Program-made: the position numbers and the translations under genes | Part shown: positions 1-13,212 of the stretch, piece after piece | How the letters are laid out: every line of letters begins with the position of its first letter | How positions within the stretch are numbered: position 1 is the stretch's first letter | NCBI GenBank assembly: GCA_965153355.1 | Contig: OZ231126.1 | Span: 45,446,001 to 45,510,000, forward strand | DNA length: 64,000 nucleotides | Reading direction: 5' to 3' | From: Flaccisagitta enflata | Taxonomy: Eukaryota > Chaetognatha > Sagittoidea > Aphragmophora | Notes under the pieces: model-generated | Databases searched by the model: none | What the model was told of the DNA's origin: nothing | What the model saw: only the letters and a program-made list of their open reading frames with translations

Positions 1-181
1 TAATTCCCAGCCTCAAGGAGGAGGAGGAGGAGGAGGAGGAGGAGAATTCCCCATATGTGTGAAAGCACAGGTCATCAACCCCTTCAGGGTCGCTTCCTTG
101 CTCCCCCCTCAACTTCAAGCACAACTTACTTAGGCAGGGCACGGATACCACTGACCATCTAACGCTTTTGCGACTATTACT
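1..181. repeat. Right end of a foldback element (family M), cut by the window edge
   Basis: This is the right-hand part of a recurring element that I call family M. It starts in a (GAG)n tract and runs through 'ccccatatgtgtgaaagca', then 'aggtcatc', a degenerate CCCCTTCGGGG hairpin and 'gcagggcacgg'. It ends 'aacgcttttgcgactatt'. The same order occurs at 49540-49690, which defines the family terminus. No coding capacity is seen, so it is probably non-autonomous. Confidence 0.65.
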
Positions 182-204
182 TTTTTTGGCGTTATTCAGC
201 TTTT

Positions 205-830
205 GGGCATCGGCCCCGAAGGGCACAAAGTCCTGTAGAACACAGGGGGAATCTCTCCGTCCATCCGTCCCCCCCACCCCATCAGGGGGAATCTCTCCGT
301 CCATCTGTCCCCCCCCCTCAGGGCTTCGTCTCCTTTGGGGCCTATTTGGACCCAAATTCTACCAAATAGCCCAAATCCAAGCAATATGGCCCAAAACCTT
401 AGCAAAATGGCCCAAATTCAAGCATGATGGCCCAAATCCAAGCAAAGTGGCCCAAATCTAGCCTAAATCTGGCTGGAGAACCCCAATCCTGGCCTGAGAT
501 CCACCATTTTGACCCCTTATTTGACCTTTATTATGGGCTCTGATACTTAATTTCTGACCAGATTTGGGCCATTTTGCTTGGATTTGGGCCATAATGCTTG
601 GATTTGGGTTATTTGGCAGAATTTGGGTCCAAATAGGCCCCAAAGGAGACAAAGCCCTGAGGATGGGGCGGGGGGGACAAACGGACGGACGGATGGACTT
701 ATTCCCCCTGTAATCTACAGGACTTTGCCCCTTCGGGGCCGCTGGCCAACTCCCCCTCAACTTAAATCACACACTCCTCAAGCAGGGCACGGGTACTGCT
801 GACCACTTACTGCCTTCAGGCTGCTATTTG
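205..830. repeat. Foldback element, family M, copy 2
   Basis: Two long inverted arms face each other. The left arm (about 205-470) has 'cggccccgaagggcac' and 'cctgtagaacacaggggga', then degenerate repeats of 'ggcccaaatccaagca'. The right arm (about 555-750) has the reverse complement of the same repeats, then 'ctacaggactttg' and 'ccccttcggggccgct'. The element ends near 828 after 'gcagggcacgggtactgctgacc'. The open frames across it run in several frames at once and are repeat translation, not genes. Confidence 0.7.
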
Positions 831-839
831 AGCATAATC

Positions 840-935
840 TTCCTACCAAGATGCCCTAGTGACCTTCTCCAGCACTGCTCCTGCCCACCAGCTTGCAACT
901 AGGGTAGCCATGTATCCAGCCTTGGTTTGCAATGT
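840..935 (-). repeat. Relic end of a hairpin element (family H)
   Basis: The stretch 'gggtagccatgtatccagcc' with the upstream 'ctaccaagatgccctagtgacc' matches the right end of the larger element at 40320-40412. It is divergent and lacks the hairpin terminus. Confidence 0.4.
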
Positions 936-1074
936 TTCACAATCTCCCTTACAGATGAATCGACAGTTGGACAGATTAATCATCTGAAAAATCAACAGAC
1001 TAGCAAAGAGATAAAACCCCTCACAGATAAACAAGAATGCATATAAAAACAGAATGAGACCATGAAAAAAGTGA

Positions 1075-1480
1075 TGGTGGAAAAATCCTCCGAAATTCCC
1101 ATGACAATGCTTATGTTTGACAGCTTATAAAAAGATGGTTTTTCAAGGGATTGACATAAAATTGGTGACGGTTTGAAAGATCTTGAAAAGATCTTTCAAA
1201 TAGGACCAATCTGGCATTTCTAGCTTGATTCGTTCAAAAGTTATGAGCAAAACAAGTGAAATCAAGAGAAAAGAAGAAAAATTCAATGATCTGGAAAACC
1301 GTCCAAAATCTCCATAACACTGCTCATGTTTGAACGCTTATAACTTGGTTGTTTTTCAATGGATTTCAAAAAAATTGGTGACAGTTGGAAAGATCTTGAA
1401 AAGATCTTTCAAATGGGACCAATCTGGCATTTCTAACTTAAAGCGTTTAAAAGTTATAAGCAAAACAAGGGACACTGTCC
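1075..1480. repeat. Tandem direct repeat, two copies of about 215 bp
   Basis: Two diverged copies lie head to tail at about 1080-1260 and 1295-1480. Both contain 'atttcaaa..attggtgac', the palindrome GAAAGATCTT-GAA-AAGATCTTTC and 'ccaatctggcatttcta'. A shorter related piece occurs at 5831-5910 inside a MITE, so this may be the remnant of a dispersed element. No coding signal is seen. Confidence 0.6.
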
Positions 1481-2494
1481 AAAAGAGAGAAAGTTTTATG
1501 GCCTGTACCAACCACCCAGAAAAAAATGGGGAATTGAAAAAAAGGCGCTCCTGGGATTATTTTGAAACCTTTTGACATTGATTATGCATGGGCTGGACCA
1601 CCAGAAACAATGAAAAAAGTGGCAGTTATCCTAGTTTAAAGTTAGCGGTGGAGATCCAGAGCAGTGTCAGAGGAGCCGCTTTACGAACGAAATTAATTGG
1701 GTACCATATTTAGGGTCTAATTAACGCTACAAAGAAAATAAAACGATCTTCCTAAGTGGATGGTTAAGGGTTTCCCTCACTTTCATTTCTTACTGACGCT
1801 AAATATGCTTTCCAACAAATTACAAAGTCGTGCAGCGGCTCATGATCATTTAAGAGATATTCTATAACTAGGGTGCATTGGGTCATATTCACAATTCTTA
1901 GCCAACAGGCATACTACGCAAAAAGGATGATGTCACACTTGTCCAAATTCAGAGGACAGCATTTTTGATTTCCCGATATATAGTAGGATAACGTTATTCG
2001 TTCTTCCACTTAGCTTCAGTCAGTGTTTGATCAATAAGTAGGGGCCTTGATTCAGTTTACAATAGTATTGTTGAACATCATGAAAATTCAAAAGGCGAAT
2101 TCTTCTTTCCCAACAGACCAATCAAATTATGAAATTGACAAAAGGGTTGCGAATGCCATGCTTCAACTATGGCGAAAATGTCGTTTTGTGCAGAGCTTTG
2201 ACCTCCTCCTCCTGCTCCTCCTCCTACACCTCACAAAAAAAGAGGAATCGAAAAGCCTCAACGCGTTTGCACAACCAAAAGAAGAAAAAAAAACCTCACA
2301 GGTCGAGTTTCGGTCGTCGAGAATAATTTCCCCCACGTAGTAGAAACTGTTTATGCAACATTTTCTTTGTGCTCTTCCGGTTTTCTGGGCACAAAAGCCG
2401 GAAACTGCGCCGCGCAAGTTTCGCCGCCACTTCCACCTCAGCCAAGACTACCACAACCACCTCGGCAGAGACTACCACCATTACTTCCACTAGC
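1481..2494. other. No gene recognised
   Basis: This is AT-rich unique-looking sequence with no recognisable frame. It would form the 3' flank of the candidate minus-strand exon at 2495-2700. I see no AATAAA signal for that strand here. Confidence 0.5.
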
Positions 2495-2700
2495 TTAAAT
2501 GATGCTGGCGCTACCACCAGTGCCACAAGCAGCATAGCCATCAATAAGATAAGTAGTCTGATGACGGGAATCCTGAGACGGGATGGCTGGTTGCGTGTAA
2601 TCCGCTGGGTGGTAATCATAATCCATTCCCGCCACTGGTGCCATCATTTCACCCACTACAACACTCGTCGAATTCAACCCCACAGGCTCCATCGCGACCG
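2495..2700 (-). CDS. Candidate terminal coding exon of an unidentified protein tail
   Basis: A minus-strand open stretch follows a pyrimidine-containing acceptor (...ggcgcggcag at 2701) and ends at TAA (2495-2497), giving about 67 residues. The peptide is rich in Tyr, Asp, Pro and Gly (for example MDYDYHPADY, SQDSRHQTTY). It ends SASII, which fits a class I PDZ-binding C-terminus (S/T-X-hydrophobic). It lies downstream of and on the same strand as the cadherin at 22.98-31.8 kb. It could be that gene's cytoplasmic end, but about 20 kb separates them with no exon seen between. No family is recognised, and a chance open frame is possible. Confidence 0.33.
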
Positions 2701-3113
2701 CTGCCGCGCCGAGCGGATAGAGTTGAGATAGGTATGAGAGTGTGATAGCTGGTGATTTTAGAGTAAATATCAGTTAATACTACATCATTTTAGCCACCAC
2801 CATCACTGCTGTACCACGTGCGCCGCCACCACCACCACTACCACCGCCACAACATTCTCCCCCTCGTAAACGTTATGAATTGCCTTTCCGAAGAAAACTC
2901 ATTCATTTTCTCTTTCACCTCGGCAAAAGCAACGGTGGCTGAGCTCCATGGTGCCATATATTCATATATACATATACATCTGCGGTGCCATTGTTGGAAT
3001 TGTTGGCTTGGCCAATCGCTCGCCGCCCCATCAACTCGAGCTTAGGGTAGGTAAATAGAATTGCCATTACGCCCGATGGCAGACCGTCTGACCGAGAAGA
3101 AAGAAAAGGGAAA
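2701..3113. other. No gene recognised
   Basis: The region contains proline- or histidine-like CCA/CAC runs (2780-2850) that give short open frames on both strands. None has convincing boundaries. Confidence 0.4.

Positions 3114-3202
<89 letters not shown>
3114..3202. repeat. (AG)n microsatellite
   Basis: An uninterrupted dinucleotide tract. Serine/leucine or arginine/glutamate 'proteins' across it are artefacts. Confidence 0.98.
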
Positions 3203-3204
<2 letters not shown>

Positions 3205-3548
3205 CAGAGCTGAAAAGAATGAGCACACATTTGCAATTGTGCACTGATAACATTTTTGAACCCGAAACCTCCTGAACCTTAATTTTGAGTGTATCACGGC
3301 TATTTTTGTCCTTCGGTCAAGCCAGCCATTAGACGATTATGGTAGTTGATTTGGTTTACGAACTTTTGCTATTTCGGCGTCTTACGATTAAATGATGCAG
3401 CGTCTGCCGGATCGGCAATGTAATGTCTGCCGGGTTAGCAATGCAATGTCTGCTGGATCGGCAAAGCCACATTTTCCGCGTCGGCGCGTAACTGTCTTAC
3501 TGTTTCTCTGGATTTTGCGCCCTTCCTCCTCTTTCTGTCAAAATCTGA

Positions 3549-3606
<58 letters not shown>

Positions 3607-3617
3607 CCGTCTGTCTG
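3549..3617. repeat. (TCTG)n microsatellite
   Basis: A tetranucleotide tract with one interruption. The flanks (3203-3548 and 3618-3920) hold no recognised gene. Confidence 0.97.
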
Positions 3618-3924
3618 TACAACCCGATCCAGGGACGTACAGGCCTTGGATTCTTATGAATGGATATCTTTCTTTCCTGCCTACTTCAAGTTTTCGTTCC
3701 TCTTGACAATTACCAATAATGGACCACTGCCCTTGGTATTTACCTTAATTGCCTTTGTTCCGCATTTTAAGATGCTCCCTTCGTCACTGATCACCCCTGG
3801 TGAGGTCCATCCGTTGGTTCGTCCCTCCTTTTTGCTCAAGTTGATAATGGTCAAAAGGCAAAGTAACATAGAGCTCCGAGAAAACTAGTTACTTCTCCAT
3901 TTCATGTTATCTCCTCCCCCCTTT

Positions 3925-4120
3925 TAAAGCGGGCTTTGGGCTAGGCCATTGTCCAGTGGGCTTTGGGCTACCCTGTTTTCCAGCGGGCTTTGGGCTAGCC
4001 CTTTTTCTAGCAGGCTTTGGGTAGCGCGTTTTCCAGTGGGCTTCGAGCTAGCCTATTTTTCAGCAGGCTTTGGGCTAGCCCGTGAGCTAAAGCATTGAGT
4101 AGGCCGTGGGCCCGTAGGCT
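3925..4120. repeat. Tandem array with a unit of about 29 bp (gggctttgggctagcc core)
   Basis: About six diverged copies carry the core 'gggctttgggcta' separated by T-rich linkers such as 'ctttttctag'. The array abuts the palindromic array that follows. Confidence 0.75.
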
Positions 4121-4129
4121 TAGGTTAGG

Positions 4130-4640
4130 CTTTCAGGTTAGGCCTTAAGGCCCCATTGGTCAACGGGGTAGCCAAAGCCCTATTGGCCAACGGGGTAGCC
4201 GAAACCCTATTGGCCAACGGGGTTGGGGCTGAGCCGTTGGCCAACCTGGTTTGGGCTACCTCATTGGCAAAAGTGGTTTGGCTACTCTGTTGGCCAACAG
4301 GGTTCAGGCTACACCATTGCCCAACAGAGTTCATACTTCCCCCTTAGCCAATTGGTTCAGGCTAACCCGTTGGCCAACTGGGTTCAAGCCACCCCATTCA
4401 GGATTTGGGGTTTGAGCTACCCCATTGGCCAACGAGGTTTGGTATGGGCTACCCCGTTGGCCAATGGGTTCAAGCTACCCCGTTGGCCAACGGGGTTCAG
4501 GCTACCCCGTTGGCCAACGGGGTTCAGGCTACCCCATTGGCCAAGGGGTTCATGCCGCCCCGTTGGCCAACGGGGTTTAGGCTACCCCATTGGCCTACGG
4601 GGCTCAGGCTACCCCATTGGCCAATGGGGTTCAGGCATTG
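4130..4640. repeat. Tandem array of perfect palindromes
   Basis: About 17 copies have a unit of about 27 bp. Each unit carries an 18 bp palindrome, CCCCGTTGGCCAACGGGG in the commonest form, joined by 'ttcaggcta'. A variant at about 4612-4630 reads CCCCATTGGCCAATGGGG, so both arms changed together. Open frames here (repeats of ATPLANG) run in several frames and are not genes. Confidence 0.85.
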
Positions 4641-4721
4641 CCCAACAGTTTTGGTCAATGTGTCCTAGCCCCCCTCGCACCCACAACCACATTTCTCAAA
4701 ATCTGTTGAACATTGGGAAAA

Positions 4722-5335
4722 CCAGTCGCCCAAGGGCAATATGTGGTCAGCGATACCCGTTGCCCTGCTTCATATGTTGGTGATTGAAGGTGATGGGTAG
4801 CAGGGCAGCGGCCCCGAAGGGGACGATGTCCTGTAGAACACAGAGGGACTTTTGTTCGTCCGTCCGTCCGTCTGTGTGGGCCTGGAAGCTGGGATTTGAG
4901 CCTGGAGGCTGGGATTTGAGCCTGGAAGCTGGGATTTGAGCCTGGAGGCTGGGATTTGAGCCTGGAGGCTGGGATTTGAGCCTGGAGGCTGGGATTTGAG
5001 CCTGGAGGCTGGGATTTGAGCCTGGAGGCTAGGATTTGAGCTTCGAGGCTTAGATTTGAGCCTTGAGGCTTAGATTTGAGCCTCGAGGCTGGGATTTGAG
5101 CCTCAAGGCTGGAATTTGAGCCTCAAGGCTGGGATTTGAGCCTTGAGGCTAGGATTTGAGCCTCGAGGCCAGGATTTGAGCCTCGAGGCCAGGATTTGAG
5201 CCTTGAGGCCAGGATTTGAGCCTCGTGGCGAGGGGGGGACACACGCACAGACGGACGGACGGACGGACGAACGAACGAAAGTCCCCCTGTGTTCTACAGG
5301 ACATCGTCCCCTTTGGGGCCGCTGCCCAAAAAGTG
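4722..5335. repeat. Foldback element, family M, copy 3
   Basis: The left end is 'agtcgcccaagggc' then 'ggtcagcgatacccgttgcc' and 'gcagcggccccgaagggg'. The core is about 18 head-to-tail copies of a 20 bp unit, 'cctggaggctgggatttgag', at 4880-5225. It is followed by a (GACG)n tract, 'gttctacagg' and 'gggccgctgcccaaaaag'. Left and right ends are inverted relative to each other. No transposase is present. Confidence 0.8.
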
Positions 5336-5367
5336 CCCCCTGTTGTACTACAAATCTATAACTGTGA

Positions 5368-6118
5368 TACCCTGTCTTCAAAAGCAACTGTAACCAGCAA
5401 AAGATGTATTATGCCATAACTATTCCCATCATAAAATTCGGATTTTTTCTGTCTTAAAGCATATCAACTGCCATTTCTTCATGCAAAATTTCAGCACTTT
5501 TTGTCAAGTGGTTTAGCTTCTACAGAATTTTGAAAAGTACACAAATTTACTCAAAATATTGCAATTTTTATATAGAATAAAAAGAGTTAATTTGTTCAAC
5601 CTGGTGCAAAAAACCAAAAAATTGATTTTGAGTATCTGTATTGATCCCATACTAAATTATCTTTATTACCAATATGACTTTCTTTCATATCATGCATAAT
5701 CATAGGATATTCCAATCAAAAAAAAAATTTTCTATTATGAAATGTTGTTAAAATATGAAAAATCAGGGAAAAACTTACTAAAAACATAACAAATACATCA
5801 AAATGTGGGTTTTTTTGAAACATGATATTGTCTCCTTCAAAAAATCTTCAATATGAGACCAATCCCAGAGTTTTAGCTCAAAGCGTTTAAAAGTTACATG
5901 GGTTTGAAGTCAATGAAATGGAAAGCTGTATTGCCATGAGTGATGTTCTACTTTAAAATGGTGCAGAAGCTAAACCACTTGACAAAAAGTGCTGAAATTT
6001 TGCATGAAGAAATGGCAGTTGATATGCTTTAAGACAGAAAAAATCCAAATTTTGTGATGGGAATAGTTATAGCATAATACATCTTTTGCTGGTTACAGTT
6101 GCTTTTGAAGACAGGGTA
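5368..6118. mobile_element. MITE with inverted arms of about 165 bp and TA at both ends
   Basis: The left arm (5368-5532) and right arm (5953-6118) are almost perfect reverse complements; for example, the outer 60 bp differ at one position. The ends read TACCCTGTC...GACAGGGTA, consistent with a TA target duplication as in Tc1/mariner-derived MITEs. The 420 bp centre is AT-rich with no coding frame. No transposase is seen. Confidence 0.85.
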
Positions 6119-6329
6119 GTTGAGCAGTCTGAAATGCATTTATTAACTTCTTGAATAGCAGTTCTTGCATGCTTCTGATTTTTTTACAGGATTGCTTTAA
6201 AGTGTCACCATGAAGTGATCTTGTTTCTTAAATACAATATTGCCATATGCAAGTAGTTTCAAGCTAAAGATACCTGTCATTTAAATGTAGTTATGTCAAT
6301 AGAATAATCAGGCCTCTCTGGATTCATAG

Positions 6330-6700
6330 GTCATTGTCTATGACTCATTGGGCCCATCCATGGCCGCTGCCCTATTGACCTAGATAAGATAATCAAAAGA
6401 ATAGATGGGGCATCGGGAACCGCTGACCATATGACACTTGAGCGACCTGTTTAGTCTGAGATCGAGAGGGCTGATTTAACCCCTAAAAGACTTGATTTGA
6501 AGCCTGAGAGGCCTGATTTGAAGCTTGAGAGGACGGGGTGGGGAACAGAGAAAGGAAAGAAGGAATGGACTAATAAAAGTCCCCCTGGACTAATAAAAGT
6601 CCCCCTGGACTAATAAAAGTCCCCCTGGACTTTGTACAGGACTTTGTACAGGACTTTGTACAGGACTTTGTACCCTTAGGTCAGCTGCCCAAAAAGCAAT
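6330..6700. repeat. Family M fragments with two short tandem arrays
   Basis: An M right end lies at 6335-6455 ('ggccgctgccc' to 'accgctgacc'). A second fragment with 'gcctgagaggcctgatttgaag' repeats follows. It then carries four copies of a 20 bp unit 'gactaataaaagtccccctg' (6569-6630) and four of 'gactttgtacag' (6629-6672). It finishes at the usual 'gctgcccaaaaag'. Confidence 0.65.
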
Positions 6701-6834
6701 GCCAAGTATATTAGGTCAATAGGTGCACTGTGTGGATCGTCAAACTTTCGCGTGTCCGACCAACAAACCAACCCGCCTGTCAACCAATGCACGGATGAAC
6801 GTGACCGGTTATTGAGGTGCATTGGCGCACCTTG
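6701..6834 (+). mobile_element. Hairpin element, family H subfamily A, copy 1
   Basis: The 5' end reads 'aataggtgcactgtgtgg' and the 3' end is the stem-loop AGGTGC-ATTGGC-GCACCT. The length is about 130 bp. It matches copies at 31433 (minus) and 48561. No coding capacity. Confidence 0.75.
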
Positions 6835-6973
6835 AAAGAAAGAGGGAAAAAGGAAATTGATATAATAGAAAGAGGACGTATAAAACGAGGCAGAATCATG
6901 AAGCGAACGTAATCAAGTTAGCGAAGACAGGGACGGAAAGGAGAAAAGAGGTGGAAAAGACAAACGTAAACCA

Positions 6974-7145
<172 letters not shown>

Positions 7146-7499
7146 CTAGACTGAGAGGCATAAACAGATACAGAGAATATGATAGTGAGAGACAGACAGG
7201 CAGATGGACAGACAATCAGATAGAAAGCCAGATGAAGGTGAACAGAAAACCGCATTGCACCAAGAGAAACAAAAAGAAGAAAAAGAGAGAGAGAGAGAGA
7301 GAAAGAAGAAATAAAACAACGAGAAAGGGAAGAAGAAAGAGAAGAGTAAGAAAGAGAGACATAGACAAAGATGGAATGAGATGTAATAGAGGCATTTTGT
7401 GTGTGGAGCCTAAGAAAGAAATAGGGAGGGAATCCTTTGGGATTTATGGCTGGAATAAAAGCGGATTACCGCGTTGACCCGTTGTCAGCCCAAAACAAG

Positions 7500-7690
7500 T
7501 AGAATGCCCATCTCAACGACGCGCTCAAAGACACGAACGCCGACGTAAACGCCGACACGTATGCCGACATGGATGCCAACGCGTATGCCAACGCGCAACA
7601 TGACGACGTTCACGCCGACAAGTATGCCGATACGACGGAGAAGCGCGCGCCGTCAGGTTTGCCAACGCGTTTGTCGAAATGAATCCCGAC
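7500..7690 (+). repeat. 12 bp GC-rich minisatellite
   Basis: Degenerate tandem units resemble 'gccgacacgtat' / 'gccaacgcgtat'. The period is a multiple of three, so one frame stays open for about 55 codons (Ala-Asp-Tyr rich). It has no start codon at its head and no splice evidence, so I treat it as repeat rather than gene. Confidence 0.55.
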
Positions 7691-8227
7691 ACTATCAATT
7701 CAATAGGTACTAGTAATGTCTAGTTTGAAGTGTGCAACAAAAAGTAAAAATGCTTATCTGAAGAAAATTTTCTTATAGAAATAGTCTTTCAAAAATTGTT
7801 GAATTTTTTCTTAACTAGTAAAATGCAACAGACTGAATTCCTGTAAAGTATTTGCTTCCACTCATATACATACAAATCCAACTTAGTCTATGACCCCTAA
7901 CTTTGTGGTTAAAGAAGTGTGAGTACCTGCATATGCATATCAAATGAAATTCAAGATTAGGGAAAAAATTTTTTTTGAATAGATGCATGAAATTAAGGGC
8001 AGTTGAGTCTTTACTTGGTCCCCATTCCATCATCCCTGCGCGACGTCTTACAAGTCCAATTTCAAAACTAATGCTTCTTCCCCGCTCTCTTTCTAATCTG
8101 TTCATCATTGGTTATTTAGACGTTTCCATCATTGAAGCTTGGAATACATTCCATGGTATGGAGAGTAAACGCAATGTCAACTGAATCCAGCGATGTAACT
8201 GACTCATTGGCTGGTCTGTGTACCAAT
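7691..8227. other. No gene recognised
   Basis: AT-rich sequence without a supported frame. Confidence 0.5.
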
Positions 8228-9682
<1,455 letters not shown>

Positions 9683-9792
9683 ACAATGTTGCGTCTTTAT
9701 GGGCGGGAGTTTGACGCAATAGAGAACTCGCAAAATTGACGCTACCGAGAATTGGTGTTTTTGATGCAATAGAGAATTCTCCATTGCGTCAA
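9683..9792. repeat. Cluster of GAGAATTCTC-centred palindromes, copy 1
   Basis: Repeated 'gacgcaatagagaa' / 'gacgctaccgagaatt' units face each other around an EcoRI-like centre. They lie directly before a long (CT)n tract. The same unit recurs at 11270-11414. Confidence 0.6.
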
Positions 9793-9834
9793 AATGGTAG
9801 AAAGATTTCCATACTCACAACTGAGAATTCCCAC

Positions 9835-10310
<476 letters not shown>

Positions 10311-10701
10311 CTCACACACTCACTCATACACACGCTCACTTTTTCTACAGACAAGTACAATTAAAACCCAGAATAACGGATGTTAGGGAAGCAACAAGTT
10401 GGATGGGTGGATAGATGGACAGAGGGATGGAAAGATAGATAGATGGATGGATGGATGGATGGACAAATGAACAAATAGATGGATATACCCTCTGATAGAC
10501 ATACAAGGATGCATCTTAAACCTGCATATAGCTACCTATAAATGTATTGTAAATAAAGAGGGGGATTTGACAAAATCCATCTTGAAAAAATTATAACCCT
10601 GAGTTTCTTTGCTTGATGGAATAAAAAATGATGGTGAAATTTAAAAATGAATCATCAAAATATATGACAATTTAGTAATGCTTAAAAAGTGACAAAAAAA
10701 T
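10311..10701. other. No gene; short (GGAT)n patch
   Basis: A degenerate GGAT tract lies at 10400-10465 and the rest is AT-rich. Confidence 0.5.
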
Positions 10702-10948
10702 TGAACAAGGTCATTAGACCTAAGTCGCGTGCGTCGGCACTTTCAAAAAAAGTCAGGCAGACAGACAGGCAAACAACTTTTTTCCAAAAGACATTTGAAA
10801 TAGTTGTTTACTTGTCCAAGTTACTTTTATACTATTCAGAGGCAAAAAAACGCAATGAAAAGCCTTTAAAACCTTTTTGTGACGGACCAACCGACCAACG
10901 GACCGACCGAAAAGTGGGTCATAGAGTCGCGTAGCACGCGACTAAAAA
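10702..10948 (+). mobile_element. Hairpin element, family H subfamily C, copy 1
   Basis: The 5' end carries 'aagtcgcgtgcgt' and the 3' end is the stem-loop AGTCGCG-TAGCA-CGCGACT followed by AAAAA. The middle has 'gacggaccaaccgaccaacg'. No coding capacity. Confidence 0.75.
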
Positions 10949-11269
10949 TAATATAAAAGTGAAAAATGAAAATTCAAAAATGAATAGTAAGACATAAAAA
11001 AAGTAAATTAGAGATATAAAAGATGAAATATGACATGAATAAAAAAAGAATAAGTCTAAAGTAAAAAGTTGAATAAATAGTAAAAATGAAATAGAGAATA
11101 AAGAATAAAAAAAGCTACAAGTAACTGCTAAACAATATAAAACGATATAAAAAACCTTTTTTCCAGGTTGGTTTAGATTATCTGCTTAAGTCCCCCCACT
11201 GATAAAAAAAAAATTCAATGCATAAATATGTTTGCAATAAAACTTTTACAGAGAGAGAGAGAGAGAGAG
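10949..11269. other. AT-rich, no gene
   Basis: Strongly A-rich sequence; nothing recognised. Confidence 0.5.
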
Positions 11270-11414
11270 GAGAAAACTATTCTCAGTAGTGTCAATTATC
11301 AGTTTCCAAATTATCACAATAGAGAATGAATATTGACGCTATGGAGAATTCTCAGTAGCGTCAAAATGTGTAATTGTCATCGTTGACGCTACCGAGAATT
11401 CTCGGTAGCGTCAG
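11270..11414. repeat. Cluster of GAGAATTCTC-centred palindromes, copy 2
   Basis: 11384-11413 is a perfect 30 bp palindrome, TGACGCTACCGAGAA plus its reverse complement. 11333-11364 is a 32 bp version with two mismatched pairs. A third, weaker copy starts at about 11275. A (TG)n-(CT)n tract follows at 11484-11560. Confidence 0.8.
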
Positions 11415-11483
11415 TCACTCTTATGGGCTGCCCCTCTGTGATTGTGAATAGTGATATCATAATGTGTCTCTCAATAGTGTCTG

Positions 11484-11492
11484 TGTGTGTGT

Positions 11493-11560
<68 letters not shown>
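11484..11560. repeat. (TG)n-(CT)n microsatellite
   Basis: A short TG run joined to a CT tract. Confidence 0.95.
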
Positions 11561-11567
<7 letters not shown>

Positions 11568-12439
11568 TGTTCCTCTCATAATCTCCAGCAATACCTCTGT
11601 ATATAAATGAGGCAGGTACGGTGCGTGTGTTCGGGGTTGAATGAACTGAGGAATCGGTTGACAAATGGAAGCTAGACTCGCTCTCTCCCCCGTGAACATG
11701 ATTTGTCATCATCCCGCAAATTCCATCCATTTCCATTTTTCTTTCTTTTTGTTTTCTTTTTCTTTTTTAATTCGCCTTCACGTGGCTCTAAACTCCACTT
11801 CAACTGTTTGCCGGTCGATTTGTAAAGCTACAAGCGTATCGTGTAGTTACATATTAAGATCTTTTTTTTTTTTTAGAGAGAGAGAAATTTTGAGTCCTTC
11901 AGAGATATCTTACATAAGGTGAAAGATTATTGCGGGTAAGAAAACTTAAGTAATGGGTTCGCATACATCTAAATCATGAAATAAAATCTGAATTTGAGAA
12001 TTTAGGCATACTTATTCTTTTTGTCTCTGAACTATGGGTTTGCCAAAATGTACGGATGACTAGAGTTTTCACTCCACCTGAGAGAAGAATCTTCCGGTCC
12101 ATCGACAGCTCAACACACGACTGATTAGCTCAAATATGTGTCCTTGTTTATTTTTTTCCCCCTTCAATCATCCTGTCTGCCACCTGTCTCGCCACTATTC
12201 CTACCCCTCCCCCACCCATCTCTTTCCTTCCTCATCATAAAATTGATCCCCTTCAATCATCCTGTCTGCTACCTGTCTCGCCATCATTCCTACCCCTCCC
12301 CTATCCCTCCGGTCCCTTCCTCATCCTGTATTTGCTTCCCTTCTCTTTTCCTCCGTTTCCATTCCAGTTCTCACTTGAAATATAATTGTTTTTCGAGCTC
12401 AGGTAGTTTCTGCTGAATCGTCCATGTGCGCTTGCTCTC
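11561..12439. other. No gene; one 88 bp tandem duplication
   Basis: The block beginning 'cttcaatcatcctgtctg' occurs at about 12162 and again at about 12250 with few changes. The rest is unassigned. Confidence 0.55.
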
Positions 12440-12580
<141 letters not shown>

Positions 12581-12694
12581 TTCTCTTTGCCGTTGCTCAT
12601 TCTCTGTTTGTGTGGCTGGAATTACAAATGGAAGAATTGCAAAATAATGGAGAATTGGATGGATAGCGATTGAGCGGAGGTAGATGTGAACCGT

Positions 12695-13212
<518 letters not shown>

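Noticed and set aside
4125-4783. Frames with repeated ATPLANGVQ-like peptides on both strands
   Set aside because: Translation of the palindromic array; unit copies shift frame and no gene boundaries are present.
4880-5225. 20 bp direct repeats, considered as a CRISPR array
   Set aside because: Units are head to tail with no unique spacers, and this is an animal genome.
7500-7690. Open Ala/Asp/Tyr-rich frame
   Set aside because: 12 bp minisatellite keeps the frame open by its period; no start codon or splice support.
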